DNA from: G051903925 sp051903925
Lineage (GTDB): Bacteria > Pseudomonadota > Alphaproteobacteria > Zavarziniales > Zavarziniaceae
Reading direction: 5' to 3'
DNA: 64,000 nt
Assembly (NCBI RefSeq): GCF_051903925.1
Contig: NZ_CP173678.1
Location: 620,001-684,000, forward strand
Shown in pieces: positions 8,149 to 15,540 of this stretch. How positions within the stretch are numbered: the stretch's first letter is position 1; every line of letters begins with the position of its first letter. A program made the translations under genes and the position numbers. The notes below the pieces were generated by a model that saw only the letters and a program-made list of their open reading frames with translations, did no database searches and was not told the DNA's origin.

Positions 8149-9933
8149 ATGGCGGCGACGGCAGGCGCAAACCTTGGCCGGGGCGCCGTGCCGGCGGTCC
8201 CCGAACTGGCGCTGCCCGCCGGCCCGCGTCTGGCGGCGGGGCAGATCCGGCGCCTGATGCTGGAGGCGTTCCTTGCCTCCCCCCTCTACCGCCTCATGCC
8301 GGCCAGCCGCGTGCCGGCCGACCTGCTGCACCGTCCGGGCGACCTGTGGCCCGGCGACCCGGCCGTGGGCAATGCCTTGTTCCAGGGCCGCTACGGCTTT
8401 TCCGGCGAGGAATTCGTCTCGCCCAACCGGCCGCCCTGGGCCCTGCCCGGCAGTCAGCGCTGGCGGGCCAGCGTGCACGGCTTTGCCTGGCTCCGTCATT
8501 TCGAGGCCTGTTCCGGCGATGCCGCCCGGCGTCAGGTTCGCGGCCTGATCGCCACCTGGCTTGAACCCTCTGTCCGGCTCGAAGCCACCGCCTGGGCGCC
8601 CGAGGTGATCGGCCGCCGGCTGATGTCGTGGACCACCCATGCCGCGCTGATCCTGGACGGAGCGCCCGACGAGTTCCGCCGCGCCGTGCTGCAGAGCCTG
8701 GGCCGGCAGACCGCGCAGCTCGACTGGATCATCGCCTCGACCCCCGAAGGCCAGCGCCGCATCACCGCCCTGACCGGCCTGCTGCATGGCGCGCTGTGCC
8801 TGGGCCTGCCCGATGCCATGATCCGGCGCGCCATGGGCCGGCTTGAGCAGGAGCTGAAGCGCCAGGTGATGGCCGACGGCGCCCATGTCAGCCGCTCGCC
8901 CGCCCAGCTTCTCTCGGTGCTGGCCAACCTGGTGCAGTTGCGGGCGCTGCTGCTGATTTCCGCGCCCGAAGTACCGGGTTTCCTGCAGAACGCGATCGAC
9001 CGCATGGCGCCGATGCTGCGCTGCTTCCGCCTGGGCGATGGCGGCCTGGGCCAGTTCAATGGCAGCGGACCTGAACTGGGCGGCACGGTCGACCTGGTCT
9101 TGGCGCGCGCCGATGCCAAGGGCCGCCCGCTGGGCTATGCGCCGCAGGCGGGCTTCCACCGCCTGACCGCGCGGCGCACGATCCTGCTGATGGACGTTGG
9201 CGGCCCGCCGCCCGCCGGATTCCGCGACGGCGCGCACGCCGCCCCCCTGGCCTTCGAGATGAGCGTGGGCAAGGAGCGCCTGATCGTGAACTGCGGCCCC
9301 AGCCCCAAGGCGGGACTGGATCGCGGGGCCCAGGAATGGCAGCGGGTCAGCCGCGCCACCGCCGCGCACTCGACCCTGACCCTTGGCGACCGCAACGCGG
9401 TGCCCCTGCCCGCGGGCCGCCGCCTTGGCGACCGGCTGCCGGGCGCGCGGCTTCTGAAGTCGGGCCTGGGGCGCGCCCCCGCTTCCGTCGCGTGCAGCCG
9501 GAACGAGGCCGACGGCGCCATCTGGATCGAGGCTGCACACGACGGCTATGTGGAGCCGTTCGGCCTGGTCCATCGCCGCCGCCTGTACCTGGACGCCAGC
9601 GGCGAGGACCTGCGCGGCGAGGACGAGGTCGTGCCCCGCTCCGGCGCCTCGGGGCGGTCGCTGCCCTATGCGCTGCGCTTCCACCTGCATCCCAATGTGC
9701 AGGCCTCCCTCCTGGGCGATGGCTCGGTCCTGATGCGCCTGGCGAGCGGGGAAGGCTGGCGCCTGTCGACCAGCGCCCTGGCCAGCGGCGGCACCGTGGC
9801 ACTGGACGAGAGCATCTATCTGGGCGAACCAGGGGTCATCCGCCGGTCGGAGCAGGTCGTCGTCACGGGCGTCCTCGACGAAGGCCGGCTCAGCATCAAG
9901 TGGGCCTTGCGCAAGGTGGACGGCCGGACCTGA
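8149..9933 (+). CDS. heparinase II/III family protein
   Basis: The protein has 594 residues from ATG 8149, chosen because it lies just after the rpe stop; the frame is also open upstream inside rpe. An all-alpha N-terminal half (VSPNRPPWALPGSQRWRASV, then the toroid-type helices) is followed by a beta-sandwich C-terminal half. That order is typical of heparinase II/III-like polysaccharide lyases. The Rhodospirillales orthologue sits between rpe and purH but its substrate is unknown; a role in turnover of a uronate-containing envelope glycan is inference. No signal peptide is apparent. Three cell-surface glycan genes follow. Confidence 0.85.
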   Translation: MAATAGANLGRGAVPAVPELALPAGPRLAAGQIRRLMLEAFLASPLYRLMPASRVPADLLHRPGDLWPGDPAVGNALFQGRYGFSGEEFVSPNRPPWALPGSQRWRASVHGFAWLRHFEACSGDAARRQVRGLIATWLEPSVRLEATAWAPEVIGRRLMSWTTHAALILDGAPDEFRRAVLQSLGRQTAQLDWIIASTPEGQRRITALTGLLHGALCLGLPDAMIRRAMGRLEQELKRQVMADGAHVSRSPAQLLSVLANLVQLRALLLISAPEVPGFLQNAIDRMAPMLRCFRLGDGGLGQFNGSGPELGGTVDLVLARADAKGRPLGYAPQAGFHRLTARRTILLMDVGGPPPAGFRDGAHAAPLAFEMSVGKERLIVNCGPSPKAGLDRGAQEWQRVSRATAAHSTLTLGDRNAVPLPAGRRLGDRLPGARLLKSGLGRAPASVACSRNEADGAIWIEAAHDGYVEPFGLVHRRRLYLDASGEDLRGEDEVVPRSGASGRSLPYALRFHLHPNVQASLLGDGSVLMRLASGEGWRLSTSALASGGTVALDESIYLGEPGVIRRSEQVVVTGVLDEGRLSIKWALRKVDGRT

Positions 9934-9969
9934 CCGGCCGGCGCCGCGGGCCGCCGAAAGTCGCCGTCC

Positions 9970-10545
9970 ATGTACAGCCTGCGCGGCAAGATCAGCTGGA
10001 AACTGGGCCTGACCTGCATCGACCTGGGCGCTACCCGCCGGGGCAGGGTCGCCGTCGGCCGCGGCTCGTACATTGCTGGCGGCGCCAGCCTGATCGCGGA
10101 CCGCGGCACCGCCATCACGCTGGGCCCGCGCGCCATGGTGCTGCAGGGCGCCATCATCGCGACCTATGGCGGCAACATCCGCATCGGCCGCAACGTCGGC
10201 ATCAATCCCTATTGCGTGCTCTACGGCCATGGCGGGCTGACCATCGGCGACGATGTGCTGATCGCGGCGCACACGATCATCATCCCCGCCAATCACCGCT
10301 TCGAGCGGACCGACGTGCCGATCAACGCGCAAGGCATCCGCGCCCGCGGCGTGGTGATCGAGGATGACGTCTGGCTGGGCGCGCGGGTGACCGTGCTGGA
10401 CGGCGTGCGCATCGGCCGCGGCGCCGTGGTCGCGGCGGGCGCCGTGGTGACCAAGGACGTCGCGCCGATGACGATCGTTGCGGGCGTCCCGGCCGCCCCG
10501 ATCGGCCGGCGCGACGCCAGCACGCCGCGGCCCCCCAGCGCTTGA
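9970..10545 (+). CDS. left-handed beta-helix acyltransferase (WcaF/Maa type)
   Basis: The 191-residue protein is built of hexapeptide repeats ([LIV]-G-x4), for example NIRIGRNVGINPYC, LTIGDDVLIAAHT, VVIEDDVWLGARVTVLDGV and IGRGAVVAAGAVVTKDV. IIIPANHRF supplies the catalytic His of the xenobiotic/maltose/galactoside acetyltransferase family. It likely O-acetylates a sugar or polysaccharide precursor with acetyl-CoA in the cytoplasm. It lies 36 bases after the heparinase-like gene and 13 bases before the flippase start, suggesting one transcript for glycan modification. The acceptor is not known. Confidence 0.85.
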   Translation: MYSLRGKISWKLGLTCIDLGATRRGRVAVGRGSYIAGGASLIADRGTAITLGPRAMVLQGAIIATYGGNIRIGRNVGINPYCVLYGHGGLTIGDDVLIAAHTIIIPANHRFERTDVPINAQGIRARGVVIEDDVWLGARVTVLDGVRIGRGAVVAAGAVVTKDVAPMTIVAGVPAAPIGRRDASTPRPPSA

Positions 10546-10558
10546 ACCGGGTGACCGC

Positions 10559-11785
10559 GTGAGCGCCCTGGGCCGCCTGGCCGGCAGCGCCGTCGTGATC
10601 GGCGGCGCCACGCTGGTGGCGCGGACCGCCTCGTTCGCGCGCGACGTCGCATTGGCGGCCGCCTTTGGTGCCGGGCACGACCTGGACCTGTTCTTTGCCG
10701 CCGGCATGGTCGCCACCTTCATCATCGGCGGGCTGATGGTGGCGGTGGCCCCGGCCACCATGGCGGAGGCGCCCGGCGGGCGGCCGACGCGAGCCGTCGA
10801 CGGACTGGCGGCTCTGGTCCTGCTGGCCGTCCTGGCCATGCTGACGACCGGGCCTGCGCTGATCCTGGCCGCCGGCCCGCCGGCCGGGGCGGGCCTGATC
10901 GTGCCGCTGTCGCTCGCCATCGTGCCGGCGGGTCTTGGCCTCTACCTCGCGGCGCGATTGACGCGGGCCGGCTGGCGCCTGCTGCCGGCGCTGGTGCCGG
11001 CGACAACCCCGGCGCTTGTCGGCGCCCTGGCCTTCAGTGGCATCGGCGTCGCGCTGCTGGCCTGGGCGACGCTGGCGGGTCTTTGCCTGGAACTGGCGAT
11101 CCTGGCCCAGGCGACATGGCGGATCGACCGCGCGGCCTTCCAGCCCGTTCCTGGCCTGATGGCGCGGCTGGGTCCCCTGGTCCTGGGCGGGCTGGTGCTG
11201 GGCTGCGTGCCGCTGGCCGACCAGGTGGCCGCGGCCAGCCTGGGACCCGGCGCCGTGTCGGAGGTGATGCTGGGCAACCGCCTGGTCTCGCTGATCGGCA
11301 GCGTGGGACTGATCGGCCTGGGCCTGGCCCTGTCCCGGGAATTCGCGGCCGCCCAGGCCGCCGACCGGCCACTGCGCCCCCTGATGCGCCAGGCCGCCGG
11401 CGCCGCGGCACTGGGCGGCTTCGTCGTCGCCGCCGTCGGCATCGGCTGGAGCCGGGACATCGTCGCCCTGCTGTACCAGCGCGGCGCCTTCGACGCGGCA
11501 CAGACGGACGCGGTCGCCGCCGTGCAGTCGGCCTACCTGCTCCAGGTCCCGTTCTTCCTGGTCTTCCTGGTCGGCTCGCGGGCGCTGGCAGCCCTTGGCC
11601 GCAACGGCCAAGTGCTGTACGTCTCCCTGGGCATGGCGACCGGCAATGCAGTTCTGAACGCGGTCCTGGCGGGGCCCTGGGGCGCTGCCGGTATCGCGCT
11701 GGCAACGTCCATCGCCTTTGCGGGTGCGGGCCTGGCGGCAATCACGCTGGCCGACCGCGCCGCCCGGGCGGAACCCCGGCCATGA
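10559..11785 (+). CDS. MurJ-like oligosaccharide flippase (MOP superfamily)
   Basis: The protein has 408 residues from GTG 10559, which gives the N-terminus VSALGRLAGSAVVIGG. An upstream frame overlaps the acyltransferase gene and is less likely. It has about 10-12 hydrophobic helices. The opening GATLVARTASFARDVALAAAFG and the later LLYQRGAFDAAQTDAVAA are characteristic of MurJ/MviN. The protein is shorter than housekeeping MurJ (about 510) and sits in a glycan cassette, so it more likely flips a lipid-linked oligosaccharide than lipid II. Its stop overlaps the methyltransferase start by ATGA, implying translational coupling. Confidence 0.8.
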   Translation: MSALGRLAGSAVVIGGATLVARTASFARDVALAAAFGAGHDLDLFFAAGMVATFIIGGLMVAVAPATMAEAPGGRPTRAVDGLAALVLLAVLAMLTTGPALILAAGPPAGAGLIVPLSLAIVPAGLGLYLAARLTRAGWRLLPALVPATTPALVGALAFSGIGVALLAWATLAGLCLELAILAQATWRIDRAAFQPVPGLMARLGPLVLGGLVLGCVPLADQVAAASLGPGAVSEVMLGNRLVSLIGSVGLIGLGLALSREFAAAQAADRPLRPLMRQAAGAAALGGFVVAAVGIGWSRDIVALLYQRGAFDAAQTDAVAAVQSAYLLQVPFFLVFLVGSRALAALGRNGQVLYVSLGMATGNAVLNAVLAGPWGAAGIALATSIAFAGAGLAAITLADRAARAEPRP

Positions 11786-12579
11786 GTGAGGCGCAGCCCC
11801 GGACCGAGCCCGGCTACTGGGACAAGGTGTGGCAGGGCACGGGCGTGCCCTCCCTGGCCGATCCCGGCCGGCCCGGACTGTTCGGCTACATCTACCGCCG
11901 CATGCACGAGGGCTTCGTCACGGCACTCGACGGGCACCCGACGCAAGGCCGCCGGATGATCGAGATCGGCTGCGGCGGCTCTGGCTGGCTGCCCTATTTC
12001 AAGCGCTACTGGGGCTTTGATGTTTCCGGCCTCGACTATTCGGACGAGGGCGTGGCCACCGCGCGTGCCGTCCTGGCCAAGGCGGGAATCGACGGGACCA
12101 TCGTGCAGGGCGACATGTTCGCGCCGCCGCCTGACCTTCTGACCCGCTTCGACCTGGTGTGGACCAATGGCCTGGTCGAGCATTTCGACGATCCGGTGGC
12201 CGCGCTGCGGGCGCTTTCCCGCTTCCTGGCACCGGGAGGCCTGATGGTCACGCTGGTCCCCAACATGACAGGCCCCATCGGCACGCTGCAGCGCCTGGCC
12301 GACCGCGACATCTACGACATCCATGTGGTGCACACGCCCGAAAGCCTGGCGGCGGCCCACGCCGCGGCGGGCCTGCGGGTCGTCCGCTGCCGTCACTGGC
12401 TGGCCGCGAACTGGGGCGTGGTCAATTTCGGCTCGTGGGAGCATGGGCGCGCCATCCTGCCCCTGGCGGTGGCGAAGCGGGCGGCGTCCCTGCCGTTCTG
12501 GGCGGCGGAGAGCATGGGTGCACTGCGCCCCAATCGCTTCACGTCGCCCTATATCGTGTGCGAAGCCGTGCCCGTCTGA
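11782..12579 (+). CDS. class I SAM-dependent methyltransferase
   Basis: The protein has 265 residues from ATG 11782, overlapping the flippase stop by four bases. The SAM-binding motif I is MIEIGCGGSGWLPYF. It is followed by GFDVSGLDYSDEGVA (acidic ribose-binding residue), the QGDMF loop and DLVWTNGLVEHFDDP, which is the usual Rossmann methyltransferase layout. Tight coupling to a flippase and an acyltransferase suggests it methylates a sugar or the glycan end, but this is inferred from context. The C-terminus (SWEHGRAILPLAVAKRA) gives no specific family. Confidence 0.85.
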   Translation: MSEAQPRTEPGYWDKVWQGTGVPSLADPGRPGLFGYIYRRMHEGFVTALDGHPTQGRRMIEIGCGGSGWLPYFKRYWGFDVSGLDYSDEGVATARAVLAKAGIDGTIVQGDMFAPPPDLLTRFDLVWTNGLVEHFDDPVAALRALSRFLAPGGLMVTLVPNMTGPIGTLQRLADRDIYDIHVVHTPESLAAAHAAAGLRVVRCRHWLAANWGVVNFGSWEHGRAILPLAVAKRAASLPFWAAESMGALRPNRFTSPYIVCEAVPV

Positions 12580-12643
12580 GGAGCGGTGAGCGGCGGCGCG
12601 TCCTCTGGTAGAAGATGAATCCTGCAGGTTGGAAGGGTCTGGT

Positions 12644-14206
12644 ATGAGCGACGTCGTGCCCGTGACGCGGGCGCTGTTTTCCACGCACGACAAGACGGGC
12701 GTGGTGGCCCTGGCCCAGGCGATCGCGGCGCACGGGGCCCAGTTGATCTCGACCGGCGGCACCGCCCGGGCGCTGGCCGATGCCGGCCTGGCCGTGACCG
12801 AGGTGGCTGAGCATACCGGCTCGCCCGAGATGCTGGACGGCCGGGTCAAGACACTGCACCCGCGCGTCCATGGCGGCCTGCTGGGCCGCCGCGACCTGGC
12901 CGAGCATGTCGCCCAGATGCAGGCCCACGACATCGCCCCCATCGACCTGATCTGCGTCAACCTCTACCCGTTCGAGGCGACGGTCGCCAGCGGTGCCGGG
13001 TATGACGACGTGATCGAGCAGATCGATATTGGCGGCCCGGCCATGATCCGCTCCGCCGCAAAGAACCATGCCTCGGTCGCGGTCCTGGTCGATCCCGCCG
13101 ACTATCCGGTCGTCCTGGCCGAGATCGCGGAGAAGGGCGGCACGACACTCGCCACCCGCCGACGCCTGGCGGCCAAGGCCTATGCCACGACCGGCGCCTA
13201 TGACGCCGCGATCTCCACCTGGTTCGCGGGGCAGCAGGGCACCCGCTTCCCCGACCGCCTGGTGATTGCGGGGCGGCTGGAACAGACGCTGCGCTATGGC
13301 GAGAACCCGCACCAGGCGGGCGCCTTCTACCGCACCGGCGGCCGGCCGCCGGTCCAGGTCCAGGGCAAGGAACTCTCCTACAACAACCTGAACGATGCGG
13401 ACGCCGCGATTGCGCTGGCCGCGGAGTTCGATCCCGCCGTGCCCGCGGTCGTCATCGTCAAGCACGCCAACCCGTGCGGTGTCGCCACCGGCCCCAGCCA
13501 GTACCAGGCCTGGGTCGAGGCCTTGGCCTGCGATCCCGTCTCGGCCTTTGGCGGGATCGTGGCGCTGAACCGCAAGCTGGACGGTGCGACCGCGGCCGCG
13601 ATCGCCGAGATCTTCACCGAAGTGATCATCGCCCCCGACGCCGATGCCGAGGCCAAGGCCGTGCTGGCGCGGAAGAAGAACCTGCGCCTGCTGCTGACCG
13701 GGCCGCTGGCCGAGCAGAAGGGCCTGACGGTGCGCTCGATCGGCGGCGGCCTGCTGGTGCAGGAGCCGGACCTGGGCGTGCTCGACCCGGCCGAACTGCG
13801 CGTCGTCACCAAGCGCCAGCCAAGCGAGCAGGAACTGGCCGACATGCGCTTTGCCTTCACGGTGGCCAAGCATGTGAAGTCGAACGCGATCATCTTCGCC
13901 CGCAACGGCGCCAGCGTCGGCATCGGCGCAGGCCAGATGAGCCGCGTCGACGCCGCCCGCATCGCCCTGCGCAAGGCCCAGGACGTCGCGCGCGTGGCGG
14001 GCGAAGCCGGCCCGCGCACGCAAGGGTCGGTCGCCGCGTCGGACGCCTTCTTCCCCTTCGCCGACGGGCTGGACGTGCTGGTGGAGGCAGGCGCCACCGC
14101 CGTGATTCAGCCGGGCGGGTCGATCCGCGACAACGAGGTGATCGAGGCGGCCGACAAGGCGGGCCTCGCCATGGCCTTCACCGGAGTGCGCCATTTCCGA
14201 CATTGA
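12644..14206 (+). CDS. purH: AICAR transformylase / IMP cyclohydrolase
   Basis: This bifunctional 520-residue enzyme catalyses the last two steps of purine synthesis: formylation of AICAR and closure to IMP. The N-terminal MGS-like cyclohydrolase domain shows ALFSTHDKTGVVALA, ISTGGTARALADAG, EMLDGRVKTLHPRVHGGLL and VNLYPFEATV. The transformylase domain shows the catalytic KHANPCGVATG and SDAFFPFADGLDVL. ATG 12644 is chosen because GGAAGGG lies eight bases upstream; a TTG 15 bases earlier would place the start on that ribosome site. Its last 14 bases appear to overlap the cyclase gene. Confidence 0.98.
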   Translation: MSDVVPVTRALFSTHDKTGVVALAQAIAAHGAQLISTGGTARALADAGLAVTEVAEHTGSPEMLDGRVKTLHPRVHGGLLGRRDLAEHVAQMQAHDIAPIDLICVNLYPFEATVASGAGYDDVIEQIDIGGPAMIRSAAKNHASVAVLVDPADYPVVLAEIAEKGGTTLATRRRLAAKAYATTGAYDAAISTWFAGQQGTRFPDRLVIAGRLEQTLRYGENPHQAGAFYRTGGRPPVQVQGKELSYNNLNDADAAIALAAEFDPAVPAVVIVKHANPCGVATGPSQYQAWVEALACDPVSAFGGIVALNRKLDGATAAAIAEIFTEVIIAPDADAEAKAVLARKKNLRLLLTGPLAEQKGLTVRSIGGGLLVQEPDLGVLDPAELRVVTKRQPSEQELADMRFAFTVAKHVKSNAIIFARNGASVGIGAGQMSRVDAARIALRKAQDVARVAGEAGPRTQGSVAASDAFFPFADGLDVLVEAGATAVIQPGGSIRDNEVIEAADKAGLAMAFTGVRHFRH

Positions 14207-15458
14207 ACCCTTTGACGAGGATGCCGCGCTCATCGCCTGGACCGCTTCGGAAGGGCTGATCGCGGAGAATCTTTCCGTGCTGCTGGACGGCTTTTGCGGC
14301 CGCCTGGCGGCACGCGGCGTGCCGATCTGGCGCGTCGCCCTGATGCTGCCGGCGCGCCATCCGCAATATGGCGTCCAGGCCTGCACCTGGGACCCCGATG
14401 GCGGCGCCGTGGCCGAGAACTTCGCCCACGGGATCGAGGATACCGAGCCGTTCCTGGCCAGCCCCGTCAACTACATGCTGGTCAACGGGGCGACCACGTT
14501 CCGGCGCAAGCTGTCGTCCGCCATGGACGACGATCCGGGCTTTCCCATGCTGCGCGACCTGGCGCAGGAAGGGGTGACGGAGTACTTCGCGCGCATCGCT
14601 TCCTTTGATCGCGACAACCGCCCCCCGCACGAGGTGGAGGGCCTGCCCGGCGTCGTCGCATCGTTCACCACGCGCAAGCCGGGCGGCTTCGACCGCCAGG
14701 ACATCGCCACCCTGGACCATGGCCTGCCAGTCCTGCTTCTGGCCGCCTATCGCGTGGCGATGAGCGACCTGGCGACGGGCCTGCTGCGCGCCTATCTGGG
14801 GCGTGACGCCGTCCACCGCGTGCTGATGGGCCAGACCCGGCGGGGTGCTGTCGAGCGCGTGCCCGCCGTCATCCTGCTGACAGACCTGCGCAAGTACACG
14901 GCCCTGGCCGACCACCTGGAGGGGGAGGCGGTCGTCTCCCTCCTCGACGACTATTTCGAGGCGATGGTGCCGCCGATCCACGACGGCGGCGGCCATGTCC
15001 TGAAGTTCCTGGGCGACGGCCTGATCGCCATGTTCCCGCTGGAGCCCGATGGCGCCAGGGCGGTCTGCGCACGGGCGCTGAAGGCGGCCAAGGCCTGCCT
15101 CCGGCGCAACGCCCAGTTCAACCAGGGACGGGAAGCGGCGTTCAGCCCGATCCTGCAGCTGGACGCCGTGCTGCACCTGGGCACGGTGATGTATGGCAAT
15201 GTCGGTTCGACCGACCGCATCGACTTCACCGCGATCGGCCCCGCCGTGAACGAGGCCAGCCGGATCGAGGCCCTGTGCGAGCCGCTGGGCCACCCCCTGC
15301 TCATCTCCGCGACCTTTGCCGCCGGATCGCAATTACCCCTTGTCTCGCTGGGGCACCATCGCCTGCGCGGTGTCGCGGAGCCGCGCGAATTGTTCACCGT
15401 GCCGGAGCCCGCCGTGCAGGAGCCCGCAGCCCGCAACCTGCCGCAGCCCGCGTTCTGA
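14193..15458 (+). CDS. class III adenylate/guanylate cyclase, apparent ATT start
   Basis: The C-terminal catalytic domain has VILLTDLRKYTALADHL (metal Asp), DDYFEAMVPPIHDGGGHVLKFLGDGLIAMF (second metal Asp) and GNVGSTDRIDFTAIGPAVNEASRIE, so it should make cAMP or cGMP. The coding pattern extends upstream of GTG 14277 as ISDIEPFDEDAALIAWTASEG and supplies the helix that normally precedes LLDGFCGRL. There is no ATG, GTG or TTG in frame between the TGA at 14139 and GTG 14277. ATT 14193 follows GGAG by seven bases and gives 421 residues. GTG 14277, also after a GGAG, gives 393 residues and is the conventional alternative. The gene overlaps or closely follows purH. Confidence 0.85.
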   Translation: MSDIEPFDEDAALIAWTASEGLIAENLSVLLDGFCGRLAARGVPIWRVALMLPARHPQYGVQACTWDPDGGAVAENFAHGIEDTEPFLASPVNYMLVNGATTFRRKLSSAMDDDPGFPMLRDLAQEGVTEYFARIASFDRDNRPPHEVEGLPGVVASFTTRKPGGFDRQDIATLDHGLPVLLLAAYRVAMSDLATGLLRAYLGRDAVHRVLMGQTRRGAVERVPAVILLTDLRKYTALADHLEGEAVVSLLDDYFEAMVPPIHDGGGHVLKFLGDGLIAMFPLEPDGARAVCARALKAAKACLRRNAQFNQGREAAFSPILQLDAVLHLGTVMYGNVGSTDRIDFTAIGPAVNEASRIEALCEPLGHPLLISATFAAGSQLPLVSLGHHRLRGVAEPRELFTVPEPAVQEPAARNLPQPAF

Positions 15459-15540
15459 GCCGCCGCGTCGCAAAGTAGTTTATTAATCCTTGCGGTGCTT
15501 AGCTGGCGGGCATGGCGTTCCTGGAGGGGTGCGGGGGCTG

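Noticed and set aside
8077..10920. Minus-strand open frame of about 947 codons
   Set aside because: It is antisense to the heparinase-like gene, the acyltransferase and the flippase start. No motif was found.
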